Source of the DNA: CAWAYH01 sp963786195
GTDB lineage: Bacteria; Acidobacteriota; Vicinamibacteria; Vicinamibacterales; 2-12-FULL-66-21
NCBI GenBank assembly: GCA_963786195.1
Contig: CAWAYH010000011.1
Coordinates: 434,001-498,000 of the forward strand
Direction: 5' to 3'
Length of the DNA: 64,000 nt
Under the pieces are notes generated by a model. It searched no databases and was not told the origin of the DNA. It saw nothing but the letters and a program-made list of their open reading frames with translations. The position numbers were made by a program, and so were the translations under genes. Of this stretch, positions 19,927 through 30,216 are shown one piece after another (position 1 is the stretch's first letter; every line of letters starts with the position of its first letter).

Positions 19927-19955
19927 TTGACACTGACAGACTAAGATAATATATT
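19927..19955 (+). promoter_or_regulatory. sigma-70-type promoter for the dnaK operon
   Basis: TTGACA (19927-19932), 17 bases, TATATT (19950-19955): a near-consensus housekeeping promoter with a transcript leader of about 65 bases. HspR-regulated promoters usually carry the HAIR repeat (CTTGAGT-N7-ACTCAAG). Only a poor partial match (TTGACA...ACTAAG) overlaps this region, so the operator cannot be placed with confidence. Confidence 0.75.
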
Positions 19956-20029
19956 AACGACGTTATAAAGATTAGCTGCCAGGCCGGGACCACCCCCGGA
20001 CCGGGAGCAGGACGCGAGGAACAGAGCAC

Positions 20030-21949
<1,920 letters not shown>

Positions 21950-21952
21950 GCC

Positions 21953-23041
21953 ATGGACTTCTACATCCTCCTCGGCGTCGGGCAGGACGCGACGTCGGCG
22001 GATATCAAGCGGGCTTTTCGACGACTCGCGCGCCGGTATCACCCGGGCATCAACCCGGGTGACCGGACCGCCGAGGCGATGTTCGATCGCATCTCGGAAG
22101 CCTACGATACGCTCATCGATCCTGGACGGCGGCAGCAATACGACAGGTCCGGCGGCCGCATGACGCCGCCGGAGGAGGCAGGATCCACCACGTTCACCGA
22201 ATTCGACTTTTCGGTGGCGGCGCAGGGCGCCCAGGCGGCGACGTTCGGCGAGCTGTTCGCTGACGTCCTGCAGCCGTTCACGTTTTCCGATCGGGACGAA
22301 CCGACGGTCGGCGCGGATCTGCACGCGACGCTGAAGCTCTCGTTTGCGGAGGCGCTGCGGGGTGTCGAGCGTCAGGTCGTCGTCACGCGCCACGTGACGT
22401 GCGGCACGTGCGCAGGTTCGGGCCAGGTCGTCGCGCGGGAGGCGCCCTGCGGACACTGCCGGGGCGCCGGACAGCTGCGCTGGGCCCGCGGCCATATGGT
22501 GTTCTCGAAGCCGTGCGCCGCGTGCGGGGGCACAGGACGTCAGAGCTGGCAACGCTGCGCGGCCTGTTCCGGGCACGGTCACGGCGTGCGCAGCGAAGCG
22601 GTCAGCATCGTGGTGCCGCCGGGTACGGCCGACGGCGCGCGGCTCCGGATCGCAGACAAGGGACACGCCGGCCGGCGCGGCGGCCGGCCGGGCGACCTGT
22701 ATGTCGCCGCGCACGTCGAGGCGCATCCGTGGCTGCGTCGTGACGGCGACGATGTCGTCTGCGCGCTGCCGGTGGCGGTGCACGAAGCCGTCCTCGGCGC
22801 ACGGTTCGACGTTCCCACACTCGACGGTCCGGTCAGGATTCGGATTCGTCCGGGAACCCAGGCCGGTCAGCAGCTGCGGGTCATCGGCCGGGGGGCGCCG
22901 ACGGCAGACGGCGCGCGCGGCGATCTGGTGTTCGAAGTCGTGCTCGTCCTGCCGGAGGCGCTGAACGATCGATCGAGAGATCTGATGCGTGCGTTCGCTC
23001 GTCTCGACGAAGGGGACGTACGGAAGAACCTGAAGGTGTGA
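21953..23041 (+). CDS. DnaJ-like co-chaperone with zinc fingers and an HPG (not HPD) J-domain
   Basis: 362 residues. J-domain at residues 1-65 (DFYILLGVGQDATSADIKRA, RISEAYDTLIDPGRRQQYD). The invariant HPD tripeptide reads HPG (codons CAC CCG GGC, about 22049-22057) within RRYHPGINPGDRTAE. The C-terminal part has the four zinc-binding repeats CGTCAGSG, CGHCRGAG, CAACGGTG and CAACSGHG, then two beta-sandwich substrate domains (GTADGARLRIADKGHAGRRG, PGTQAGQQLRVIGRGAP). The Gly/Phe region is short or absent. In known J-proteins the Asp of HPD is needed to stimulate DnaK ATPase, so either this protein works without that step or it holds clients passively. It starts three bases after dnaK. Confidence 0.93.
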   Translation: MDFYILLGVGQDATSADIKRAFRRLARRYHPGINPGDRTAEAMFDRISEAYDTLIDPGRRQQYDRSGGRMTPPEEAGSTTFTEFDFSVAAQGAQAATFGELFADVLQPFTFSDRDEPTVGADLHATLKLSFAEALRGVERQVVVTRHVTCGTCAGSGQVVAREAPCGHCRGAGQLRWARGHMVFSKPCAACGGTGRQSWQRCAACSGHGHGVRSEAVSIVVPPGTADGARLRIADKGHAGRRGGRPGDLYVAAHVEAHPWLRRDGDDVVCALPVAVHEAVLGARFDVPTLDGPVRIRIRPGTQAGQQLRVIGRGAPTADGARGDLVFEVVLVLPEALNDRSRDLMRAFARLDEGDVRKNLKV

Positions 23042-23063
23042 GCCGGAAGCTGGAAGCTGAAGA

Positions 23064-23510
23064 ATGGCAAAGCGCACAGGCGGCAAGGCGTATTACATGA
23101 TCAGCGCGGTGGCGCAGAAGTACAACATCCACCCGCAGACGCTGCGCCTGTACGAACGCGAAGGGCTCCTCAAGCCGTCGCGGACCGAAGGCAACACCCG
23201 CCTGTATTCCGAAGACGATCTCGAGCAGCTCGAGACGATTCTCTCGCTCACCCGTGACCTCGGCGTCAACCTCGCCGGCGTGGAAATCATCCTGAACATG
23301 CGCCGGAAGATCGAGGCGATGCAGCACGAGGTGAACGAGTTCATGGACTACGTGAAGCGCGAGCTCTCGCGCGGCATCGGCGATTGGGAACAGCGGCTGA
23401 GTACGGCGCTGGTCAAGTCGGCGCCCACCGACCTCGTCCGCACGTCCGCGCCGCATGTCGAGCCCCCGGCCGACACCGAAGAGGTCGAGGAGCCGCGTCG
23501 CAAGGCCTGA
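23064..23510 (+). CDS. hspR: MerR-family heat-shock repressor HspR
   Basis: 148 residues. N-terminal MerR helix-turn-helix (YMISAVAQKYNIHPQTLRLY, EREGLLKPSRTEGNTRLYSE, DDLEQLETILSLTRDLGVNL) then a dimerisation helix (EIILNMRRKIEAMQHEVNEF) and a variable tail. In actinobacteria, HspR with DnaK as co-repressor shuts off the dnaK operon. The position as third gene of dnaK-dnaJ-hspR is the standard autoregulatory arrangement. The 22-base gap before it carries a short GGAAGCTGGAAGCTGAAG repeat. Confidence 0.93.
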   Translation: MAKRTGGKAYYMISAVAQKYNIHPQTLRLYEREGLLKPSRTEGNTRLYSEDDLEQLETILSLTRDLGVNLAGVEIILNMRRKIEAMQHEVNEFMDYVKRELSRGIGDWEQRLSTALVKSAPTDLVRTSAPHVEPPADTEEVEEPRRKA

Positions 23511-23581
23511 CGGCTGAGCTCAGTCAACTCGCAGTCCGCATTCCGCAATCCGCAGTCAGGATTCGGCAGTATCATGCCGCC

Positions 23582-24448
23582 ATGCCAGGCGTCACCGATT
23601 CCCGATCGGACTCGGGTGCGCTTCAAGCCTACCTGCGCGCAATCGCGCGCATCCCCCGCCTGACCGCCGACGAGGAGCGCGAGCTGGGCGCGCTGATTCG
23701 GCGAGGCGATCAGGACGCGCTGCGCACGCTCGTCGAAGGCAACCTGCGATTCGTCGTCAGCTACGTCAAGCGCTATCGGGGGCTGGGCGTGCCGTTCCTG
23801 GACCTCATTCACGAAGGCAACCTCGGGTTGATGGAGGCAGCGCGCCGCTTCGATCCCGATCGCAACGTCAAGTTCATCACGTACGCCGTCTGGTGGATCC
23901 GGCAGGCGATCGCGCAGGCGCTCTCGCTCCAGAGCCGCGCGTTTTCGCTGCCGCAAAAGCTGTCCGGTGTCGCCGCGCGTCTCGGGCGCGAGGTCGCGGC
24001 CCTGACCGAAGAGCTCGCCCGCTCACCGACGCCGCGAGAAATCGCCGACGGTCTCGAGATCTCGGAAGGCGAGGTCGACGCGCTCCTGCGGATCGGGAGC
24101 GTGGATGTCTCGCTCAGCGATCGTGTGGGCGCCGGGCGGGGAGACGCCGACGGTCCCGAGCTTGCGGAGCTGCTCGAGCAGGTCGCCATACCCGCGGTCG
24201 ACGACGAGCTGCTCCACCAGGCGGTGTCCGATCGGGTTCGCGATGCGCTCCACGAGCTCGACACGAAAGAGCGCGAGGTCGTCGAGCTGCGTTTCGGTCT
24301 CGATCGCGACGGCGAACTGCGCACGCTGCAGGAAGTCGGCGAGCTCCTCAACCTGTCGCGCGAGCGCATCCGGCAGATCGAGTCGCGAGCGAAGGAGAAG
24401 CTGAGACGATCAAAGAAGGCCGGCGAGCTGAGGAGTTATCTAAACTGA
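23582..24448 (+). CDS. sigma-70 family RNA polymerase sigma factor (group 2-like)
   Basis: 288 residues, no region 1.1. Region 1.2 (LQAYLRAIARIPRLTADEER), region 2 (LVEGNLRFVVSYVKRYRGLG, PFLDLIHEGNLGLMEAARRF), with -10 recognition (FITYAVWWIRQAIAQALSLQ). Region 3 follows (VAALTEELARSPTPREIADG). Region 4.2 is a full helix-turn-helix (TLQEVGELLNLSRERIRQIE). The size and complete regions 2 and 4 suggest an RpoS/SigB-like alternative housekeeping-type factor, not an ECF one. Its place directly after hspR hints at a stress role, but this is inference from position. The ATG at 23582 is chosen because sigma region 1.2 starts shortly after it. Confidence 0.92.
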   Translation: MPGVTDSRSDSGALQAYLRAIARIPRLTADEERELGALIRRGDQDALRTLVEGNLRFVVSYVKRYRGLGVPFLDLIHEGNLGLMEAARRFDPDRNVKFITYAVWWIRQAIAQALSLQSRAFSLPQKLSGVAARLGREVAALTEELARSPTPREIADGLEISEGEVDALLRIGSVDVSLSDRVGAGRGDADGPELAELLEQVAIPAVDDELLHQAVSDRVRDALHELDTKEREVVELRFGLDRDGELRTLQEVGELLNLSRERIRQIESRAKEKLRRSKKAGELRSYLN

Positions 24449-24483
24449 TCGTTTCGGGACGTTTGGATTAGAATTCAAGATCC

Positions 24484-25323
24484 ATGTGTCCCTTGTGCGA
24501 TGACACGGGCTGGAAGCCACTCGAGATCGATGGCACGCGGCGTGTCGTCCGATGTGATTGCTGGCGCGAGGGCCTGACCGCCCGGTTGCTCGACGACGCG
24601 CGCGTTCCCCCGCGATACCGCCGCTGCGATCTGGAAACTTTTGTCATTTACCCGAACGAGAAGCTGATCGCTGCCGTCAGTCGGGCGCGCCGGTTCGCGG
24701 AGGAGTTTCCGTCCACCCAGAAGGGGTTGTGCCTCATCGGGCCGCCCGGCATCGGCAAGACGCATCTGGCCGTCGCCGTGCTGCGACGCGTCATCATGAC
24801 AAAAGGGGGCCGCGGCCTGTTCTACGACACGCGGGACCTGCTGCGCGTCATCCGGAGCACGTACAACCCGCTCGTACGCACCGCCGAGATGGACATTCTG
24901 CTGCCTGTCATGGAAGCCGACCTGCTCGTTCTCGACGACCTGGGGTCTGAAAAGACGTCCGAATGGGTCGAAGAGACGATGAACCTGATCGTCAATACGC
25001 GGTACAACCAGCGCCGCCACACGATCTTCACCTCGAACTTCGAGGACACGCCGGACGACAGCGAGCCCGACTCTCTCAAGGCGCGCATCGGATTCCGCAT
25101 CCACTCGCGGCTGCACGAGATGTGCGAGTTTCTCGAGTTCGACGGCGCGGACTATCGACACCTGCCGCCAAACGGGGGCGTCGAGGATCTGATGACGCTG
25201 TGGAAGGTGAAACCAGCCAGGCGGACGCTGCCGGTCAGAGCCAAGGGCCCGGTACGCGCGCAGCTCAAACAGCCGACGGGCAAAGCCGATCTCGGATGGT
25301 CCGGGGGCAAAGCGGGGTCGTAG
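24484..25323 (+). CDS. DnaC/DnaI-like AAA+ ATPase
   Basis: 279 residues. An N-terminal zinc-knuckle-like segment (MCPLCDDTGW ... RCDCWR) is followed by a region like primosomal DnaI/DnaC (PPRYRRCDLETFVIY). Then come the AAA+ core with Walker A CLIGPPGIGKTHLAVAVLRR, Walker B ADLLVLDDLGSEKTSEWVEE, and sensor TIFTSNFEDTP. The family loads replicative helicase DnaB or serves as an IstB-like partner of transposases. There is no istA-type transposase near it, so a helicase-loader role is more likely. It starts 35 bases after the sigma factor and is followed by hemW at one base. Confidence 0.88.
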   Translation: MCPLCDDTGWKPLEIDGTRRVVRCDCWREGLTARLLDDARVPPRYRRCDLETFVIYPNEKLIAAVSRARRFAEEFPSTQKGLCLIGPPGIGKTHLAVAVLRRVIMTKGGRGLFYDTRDLLRVIRSTYNPLVRTAEMDILLPVMEADLLVLDDLGSEKTSEWVEETMNLIVNTRYNQRRHTIFTSNFEDTPDDSEPDSLKARIGFRIHSRLHEMCEFLEFDGADYRHLPPNGGVEDLMTLWKVKPARRTLPVRAKGPVRAQLKQPTGKADLGWSGGKAGS

Positions 25324-25324
25324 G

Positions 25325-26464
25325 TTGCTCGGACTGTACCTCCACATCCCTTTCTGTTCCTCCATCTGCAACTACTGCAACTTCAATCGTGGTCTGTTCG
25401 AAGGCGGTCTCAAGGATCGCTACCTGGCGGCTCTCGAGCAGGAGATCGTCCGCGCCGGCACGGGTGAGAAGGTCGACACGATTTTCTTCGGCGGGGGTAC
25501 GCCGTCGCTGCTGGAGCCCTGGGAAATCGGGCGGCTCATCGACGTGTGCCGGCGGGTCTTCGAGGTGACGCCTGATGCCGAAGTCACCCTCGAAACCAAT
25601 CCTGAGACCTCGTCGGCGACCCGCATGGAAGGATTCCGGGCATCGGGAGTCAATCGGGTCAGTTTCGGTGTCCAATCGTTCAGGGACTCCGAGCTCAAAC
25701 GGCTCGGCCGGGTGCATACTGCGGATCGCGCCCGAAACGCGATCCGCGAGAGTCGCGCCGCCGGGTTCGACAACGTCAGCCTGGACCTGATGATGTGGTT
25801 GCCGCAGCAGTCGAGAAACGACTGGACCGAGAGCGTCGACTCGCTCATCGGCTGTGAACCCGAACACGCCTCCCTGTACCTGCTCGAGCTCTACCCGAAC
25901 GCGCCGCTGAAGGAAGAGATGGCCCGTGCCGGCTGGTCGCTCGCGCCGGACGACGATGCGGCCGAGATGTACCTGGCGAGTCTGGAGACGCTTGACCAGG
26001 CTGGGTACCATCAGTACGAGATCTCCAACGTCGCCCGGCCGGGACGCGAGTCGCGGCACAATCTCAAGTACTGGTCCGATGGCGAGTGGCTCGGGTTTGG
26101 GTGCGGCGCGCATTCGACCCGGGAAGGGGTGCGCTGGAAGAACGCCTCGGCCACGGAGGATTACGTCGCCCGGGTCACGGCTGGCCAGGCAGTGGCGATC
26201 GATCGCCGAGCCCTGTCGCCGGACGAGCGCCTCGAGGAGGCATTGTTCACCGGCCTTCGGCTGTCCGACGGCGTCGATCTGGAAGAGGTCGGCCGGCGGT
26301 ACGACGTGGAAGTCTGGGGCCGTTTCGGCTCTGGCCTTCAGCCATTTCTGGAGGAAGGCCTGCTTGTGCGGGACGGACCCCGGCTGCGGCTGACGCGCGG
26401 GGGTATGCTTGTCGCTAATGAAGTCATGCAAGTTTTTGTTACGCCGCCCGTCCCCGGGCGCTAG
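25325..26464 (+). CDS. hemW: radical SAM heme chaperone HemW
   Basis: 379 residues. The N-terminal radical-SAM motif is CxxxCxxC in LHIPFCSSICNYCNF, followed by FFGGGTPSLLEPWEIGRLID, VTLETNPETSSATRMEGFRA and GVNRVSFGVQSFRDSELKRL. The middle has YLLELYPNAPLKEEMARAGW and YEISNVARPGRESRHNLKYW, then GFGCGAHSTREGVRWKN and a HemN-like C-terminal domain. The one-residue shift in the iron-sulfur motif and the short N-terminus are HemW features, as opposed to the true coproporphyrinogen dehydrogenase HemN. It starts with TTG and lies next to the ATPase gene. Confidence 0.92.
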   Translation: MLGLYLHIPFCSSICNYCNFNRGLFEGGLKDRYLAALEQEIVRAGTGEKVDTIFFGGGTPSLLEPWEIGRLIDVCRRVFEVTPDAEVTLETNPETSSATRMEGFRASGVNRVSFGVQSFRDSELKRLGRVHTADRARNAIRESRAAGFDNVSLDLMMWLPQQSRNDWTESVDSLIGCEPEHASLYLLELYPNAPLKEEMARAGWSLAPDDDAAEMYLASLETLDQAGYHQYEISNVARPGRESRHNLKYWSDGEWLGFGCGAHSTREGVRWKNASATEDYVARVTAGQAVAIDRRALSPDERLEEALFTGLRLSDGVDLEEVGRRYDVEVWGRFGSGLQPFLEEGLLVRDGPRLRLTRGGMLVANEVMQVFVTPPVPGR

Positions 26465-26528
26465 GCGGGTAGCGGTCTGGTACGGTAAAGTGTCCGCTTT
26501 CGTTCCGCGTCCATCTCAGGGCTTTGTT

Positions 26529-26570
26529 TTCGTCTGATCGTGTTTTCGTCTGATCAAAGTTCGTCTGATC
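26529..26570 (+). repeat. three direct repeats TTCGTCTGATC before a secreted-protein gene
   Basis: TTCGTCTGATC occurs at 26529-26539, 26545-26555 and 26560-26570 (periods 16 and 15 bases). It sits directly ahead of a perfect ribosome site (AAGGAGG at 26571-26577) and the start codon at 26585. The repeats are in the 5' leader or promoter region and could be a regulator-binding array or recent duplications. Confidence 0.85.
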
Positions 26571-26584
26571 AAGGAGGAGTGTGA

Positions 26585-27079
26585 ATGCGTCGTCCCTTCA
26601 CGGCTACAACCTGTGCTCTGGCGCTCGCATCGGTCGCGCTCATGGCCCAGAATCCGCCTGCGCAAACCCAGCCCCCGGCCCAGCCTCCGGCGGCACCATC
26701 GGGGCCGAAGCTGTCGTTTACGGGCGAAGCAGGCCTGCTGCTGGTCCAGATCAAGCCTGATCAGACCGCAACGTTCGAAGAGATGCTGGCGAAGCTCAAG
26801 GCGGGCGCCGCAAAAACAGAGGACGCCTCGGTGAAGTCAGCGCTGACGGGCTGGAAGGTTTACAAGTCGGCCGAAGGCATGCAGGGCAACGCGCTCTACG
26901 TCGTCATGGTCGACCCTGTCGTCAAGGATGGGGAGTACGAGCTCTTCTCGCTGCTTCAGAAGGTCATGACGCCCGATGAATTGCGCGCGCCGGCGACGGT
27001 GGAGCTGTTCAAGAAGTTCCAGGCCGCGTTCGCGGCCGGCTACAACAAGCTGAACTTGACGCCCGTCGGCGGAGGCTAG
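26585..27079 (+). CDS. small secreted protein of unknown function
   Basis: 164 residues with a signal peptide (FTATTCALALASVALMAQ), a short Pro/Gln-rich linker, then a mixed alpha/beta domain (SFTGEAGLLLVQIKPDQTAT, GWKVYKSAEGMQGNALYVVM, PVVKDGEYELFSLLQKVMTP, FKKFQAAFAAGYNKLNLTPV). The start is fixed by AAGGAGG seven bases upstream. The domain resembles dimeric alpha/beta-barrel-like proteins in its pattern, but I cannot assign a family. It is probably periplasmic. It converges with the barrel protein gene at a shared hairpin. Confidence 0.8.
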   Translation: MRRPFTATTCALALASVALMAQNPPAQTQPPAQPPAAPSGPKLSFTGEAGLLLVQIKPDQTATFEEMLAKLKAGAAKTEDASVKSALTGWKVYKSAEGMQGNALYVVMVDPVVKDGEYELFSLLQKVMTPDELRAPATVELFKKFQAAFAAGYNKLNLTPVGGG

Positions 27080-27089
27080 GAAAAGAGAC

Positions 27090-27133
27090 ACAAGGGACAG
27101 GGGACAGGAACGCCCTTGTCCCATGTCCCTTGT
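27090..27133. terminator. hairpin between convergent genes
   Basis: ACAAGGGACA (27090-27099) pairs with TGTCCCTTGT (27124-27133), with a second internal GGGACAGG/CCTTGTCCC pairing. It lies between two convergent genes and touches the stop codon of the minus-strand gene. It probably serves both as a terminator, though no long T-tract is present. Its GGGACAGGGGACAGG makeup resembles the simple repeats in other gaps. Confidence 0.6.
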
Positions 27134-27624
27134 CAGAACTTCAGGTTCAGGCCCGCGTAAAACCGTTGAGGATTCTTGTGACGCGCGTCGCCTTGTAATG
27201 TGAAGACGCGATAGTCCAGACGTAGCCGCAGCGGCCCCGCCAGCGACACTTTGACTCCTCCTCCGACGTTGATCCCCAGGTTCGTTTCTGAATCTTCGTT
27301 GAGCGTTTCCCGATACACGCCCCCGCCGGCGGTCCCGTAGAACTGCATGCCGGCGATGGGCACGGGTGTCTGAAGCAGCCCGTTGAACATGAACGTGCGC
27401 AGGCTCGGCGCGAAGTCATCCAAATCCTCTCGCGTGCTCCCGTACTCGAATTCGAAACCGACGATGATGAGGCCGATGCCGATACCCAGTCCGGTGGTCA
27501 TGCGGTTGACCGGTGTCGGATTCGTACCCAGGAAGGCCGTGAAGTCAGCAGACGCCGTTGCCGGCGTCAGGAGAACCGCCACGCACACACCGGCCAGGAG
27601 AGCAGGGAATTGAGGGAAGCGCAT
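27133..27624 (-). CDS. small outer-membrane beta-barrel protein
   Basis: 163 residues. A signal peptide (LAGVCVAVLLTPATASA) is followed by alternating hydrophobic/polar strands (MTTGLGIGIGLIIVGFEFEY, MQFYGTAGGGVYRETLNEDS, TNLGINVGGGVKVSLAGPLR, LRLDYRVFTLQGDARHKNPQ) and a C-terminal strand ending in Phe (FYAGLNLKF), the signal recognised by BamA. This pattern fits an eight-stranded OmpA/OmpW-like barrel. Function is unknown. It is divergent from the acyl-CoA dehydrogenase. Confidence 0.85.
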   Translation of the reverse strand: MRFPQFPALLAGVCVAVLLTPATASADFTAFLGTNPTPVNRMTTGLGIGIGLIIVGFEFEYGSTREDLDDFAPSLRTFMFNGLLQTPVPIAGMQFYGTAGGGVYRETLNEDSETNLGINVGGGVKVSLAGPLRLRLDYRVFTLQGDARHKNPQRFYAGLNLKF

Positions 27625-27679
27625 GCGTCAGGATACTCCGAGCCCGGGCGCTTGCGCCGAGCGTGATACATTTTCTGTG

Positions 27680-28823
27680 ATGGATTTCCGCCTCACGGAA
27701 GAGCAGGAGCTGCTGCGGCGAACCGTCCGCGAGTTTGCCGAGGCGGAGATTCGTCCGCACGTGATGGAATGGGACGACGCGCAGCAGTTTCCGATGGACC
27801 TGCTGCCGAAGCTTGCCGAGCTGGGCCTGACGGGCGTGCAGTTCCCCGAGCAGTACGGCGGCGCCGGCATGACCGCGCTCGACTACTGCATCTGCATCGA
27901 AGAGCTCGCGCGCGTGTGTCCGGCCATCGCCTTGTCCATCGCGGCGCACAACGGCTTGTGCTCCGCGCACATTTCGATGTTCGGCAGCGAGGCGCAGAAG
28001 CAGCAGTACCTTGCCTCGCTTGATTCGCGGCGACGTGCTGGGCGCCTGGGGCCTCACGGAGGCAGGCGCCGGCAGCGATGCCGCCGGCATGCGTACCACC
28101 GCCACGCGCCAGGGGGCCTGCTGGGTGCTGAACGGATCGAAGACGTTCATCACACATGGCCGGATTGGCGGGGTGATGGTCGTCATCGCGGTGACCGACC
28201 GGACGAAAGGTCATCGCGGCATCTCGGCGTTCGTCGTGGAACACGGCACCCCGGGGATGCTGGCCGGCAAGAAGGAAGACAAGCTCGGCATGCGCGCCAG
28301 CGATACGAGCGAGGTCGTGTTCGACAACTGCCGCATCCCGGTCGCGCAACTCCTCGGTGAGGAAGGGCAGGGCTTCATCAACACGCTGCAGGTCCTCGAC
28401 GGCGGCCGAATCGGCATCGCCGCGCTGTCCGTCGGGCTCGCCCAGGGCGCGTGGGAAGCCGCGCGCGACTATTCGAAGGAACGCCGTCAGTTCGGTCAGC
28501 CAATTGCGGCATTCCAGGCGATTCAGTGGAAGCTCGCCGACAACGCGACGCGGATCGAGGCGGCCCGTCTGCTCACGTATCGGGCGGCGTACCTGCGCGA
28601 CAAGGGCGAGCGCACGACGCGCGAGTCGTCGATGGCGAAGCTGTTCGCGAGCGAGGCGGCCGTCAAGGCTGCCGACGACTGCGTGCAAATCCACGGCGGG
28701 TACGGGTTCGTGAAGGACTATCCCGCCGAGAAGTACTTCCGGGACGTCAAGCTCCTGACCATCGGCGAGGGCACGAGCGAGATCCAGCGGCTCGTGATCG
28801 CCCGCCAGCTGCTCGGCCAGTGA
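27680..28823 (+). pseudogene. acyl-CoA dehydrogenase, one frameshift
   Basis: FAD enzyme that oxidises short or branched acyl-CoA to the enoyl form. The start at 27680 gives MDFRLTEEQELLRRTVREFA, the usual N-terminus. Helical domain and SIAAHNGLCSAHISMFGSEA follow. The frame changes near 28012-28025. Then WGLTEAGAGSDAAGMRTTAT, the FAD/substrate strand, RRQFGQPIAAFQAIQWKLAD, DDCVQIHGGYGFVKDYPAEK, and the catalytic region KLLTIGEGTSEIQRLVIARQ complete the protein. The stop overlaps the GTG of meaB. With meaB and mce downstream it probably serves branched-chain or propionyl-CoA-linked catabolism. The single indel is likely sequence error. Confidence 0.88.
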
Positions 28824-29788
28824 CGGAGCCTGCGCTCTCCGACCGCGTGCTCGCGGGCGATCCCCGCGCGATCGCGCGTGCGATCACGCTCATCGAAAAC
28901 GAGTCGCCGCACGGCGCCGAGCTGATCCGTCGGATCTTTCCCCGAACCGGTCGCGCCTATCTCGTGGGCGTCACGGGCCCGCCAGGCGCGGGCAAGAGCA
29001 CGCTGGTCGATCGCCTGACCGCCGCGATCCGTGCGACCAACCGCACCGTCGGCGTCGTCGCGGTCGATCCCACCAGCCCGTTCACCGGCGGCGCGATTCT
29101 GGGGGACCGCGTGCGCATGCAGGCCCACGCGAATGACGAGGGCGTGTTCATCCGGAGCATGGCGACGCGTGGGCACCTCGGCGGTCTGGCGCAGGCCACG
29201 AGCGAGGTCGCGCTCGTGCTGGACGCCGCCGGCAAGGACGTCGTGCTGATCGAGACCGTCGGCGTGGGCCAGGATGAAGTCGACATCGTCCGGACCGCGG
29301 ATGTGTCCGTCGTGACGATCGTGCCGGGCAGCGGCGACGAAGTGCAGGCGCTGAAGGCCGGTATCATGGAGATCGCCGACGTCTTCGTGGTCAACAAGGC
29401 GGATCGGGACGGGGCGGACCGCACGGTCGCGTCGATTGAGACGCTGCTGTCGCTGCAGACTTTCGCGGAAGGTGAGTGGCGGCCGCCGATCGTCAAGACC
29501 GAAGCCACCACAGGAAAGGGCGTGCCCGAGTTGATGGAGGTCATCGAGCGCTTCCGGGCGCAATCGTCTCCTGCCCAGGGCACTCGTCGCCGCGCGCGGG
29601 CCGAGTGGCGCACACGCGAGCTGCTGGCCCAACGCTTCGTGCAGCACGTCGAGCAGCGCGTGCTCGCACCCGGTGAATTCGCCCTGCTGCTCGATCGGAT
29701 TGCCGCGCGCGAGATCGACCCTTACACGGCAGTCGATCAGGTGTTTCGACGCGCCCTGAATTTGGCGGGAGCGGAGAAGCCGACATGA
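28820..29788 (+). CDS. meaB: methylmalonyl-CoA mutase-associated GTPase MeaB
   Basis: G3E-family GTPase that protects and reloads adenosylcobalamin-dependent methylmalonyl-CoA mutase. 322 residues from GTG 28820. Walker A is VTGPPGAGKSTLVDRL, Mg-binding region VAVDPTSPFTGGAILGDRVR, then MATRGHLGGLAQATSEVALV, DVVLIETVGVGQDEVDIV, and the base-specificity motif NKAD in VFVVNKADRDGAD. The C-terminal dimerisation arm follows. It overlaps the acyl-CoA dehydrogenase by four bases (GTGA) and mce by four bases (ATGA), so the three are coupled. The mutase itself is not in this window. Confidence 0.95.
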   Translation: MTEPALSDRVLAGDPRAIARAITLIENESPHGAELIRRIFPRTGRAYLVGVTGPPGAGKSTLVDRLTAAIRATNRTVGVVAVDPTSPFTGGAILGDRVRMQAHANDEGVFIRSMATRGHLGGLAQATSEVALVLDAAGKDVVLIETVGVGQDEVDIVRTADVSVVTIVPGSGDEVQALKAGIMEIADVFVVNKADRDGADRTVASIETLLSLQTFAEGEWRPPIVKTEATTGKGVPELMEVIERFRAQSSPAQGTRRRARAEWRTRELLAQRFVQHVEQRVLAPGEFALLLDRIAAREIDPYTAVDQVFRRALNLAGAEKPT

Positions 29789-30216
29789 AAGCGCGCCTCG
29801 ACCACGTGGGCATCGCCGTTGCCAACCTGGCCGACGCGCTGAAGTTCTACCGCGACGCGCTGGGGCTCGAGATCGAAGCGCCCGAGGAAGTCGCGTCCCA
29901 GCGCGTCCGCGCGCACTTCATCCCGGCGGGAGAGGCCGCGCTGGAGCTGCTCGAAGCGACCGCCGACGATTCGCCGATCGCCAAGTATGTCGGGAAGCGC
30001 GGACCGGGGTTGCACCACATCACGCTGCGCGTAGAGGACATCAGCGCCGCGCTGCAGCAGCTCCGCTCACGGGGCGTCCGTCTGATAGACGAGGCGCCGA
30101 GACCGGGCGCGCACGGCTCGCTCGTCGCCTTCATTCACCCATCGAGCGCGCACGGCGTGCTCGTCGAGCTGAAGCAGACCGCGCCGGCGTCGGGGGGCCG
30201 GGAACCGGGCGCATGA
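29785..30216 (+). CDS. mce: methylmalonyl-CoA epimerase
   Basis: 143-residue VOC-fold metalloenzyme that interconverts (S)- and (R)-methylmalonyl-CoA. Paired beta-alpha-beta-beta-beta modules: RLDHVGIAVANLADALKFYR (first metal-binding His) and GLHHITLRVEDISAALQQLR (His pair), AHFIPAGEAALELLEATADD (Glu), SAHGVLVELKQT (final Glu). Its position after meaB supports the assignment over other VOC enzymes. It overlaps the next gene by four bases. Confidence 0.93.
   Translation: MKARLDHVGIAVANLADALKFYRDALGLEIEAPEEVASQRVRAHFIPAGEAALELLEATADDSPIAKYVGKRGPGLHHITLRVEDISAALQQLRSRGVRLIDEAPRPGAHGSLVAFIHPSSAHGVLVELKQTAPASGGREPGA

Noticed and set aside
19927..19947. A HAIR operator for HspR overlapping the dnaK promoter
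   Set aside because: Only a poor match to CTTGAGT-N7-ACTCAAG is present (TTGACA...ACTAAG). Not enough to call.
24484..25323. IstB-type transposition helper
   Set aside because: The ATPase fold fits, but there is no istA transposase, inverted repeat or target duplication nearby, and the gene lies in a conserved-looking operon with hemW.
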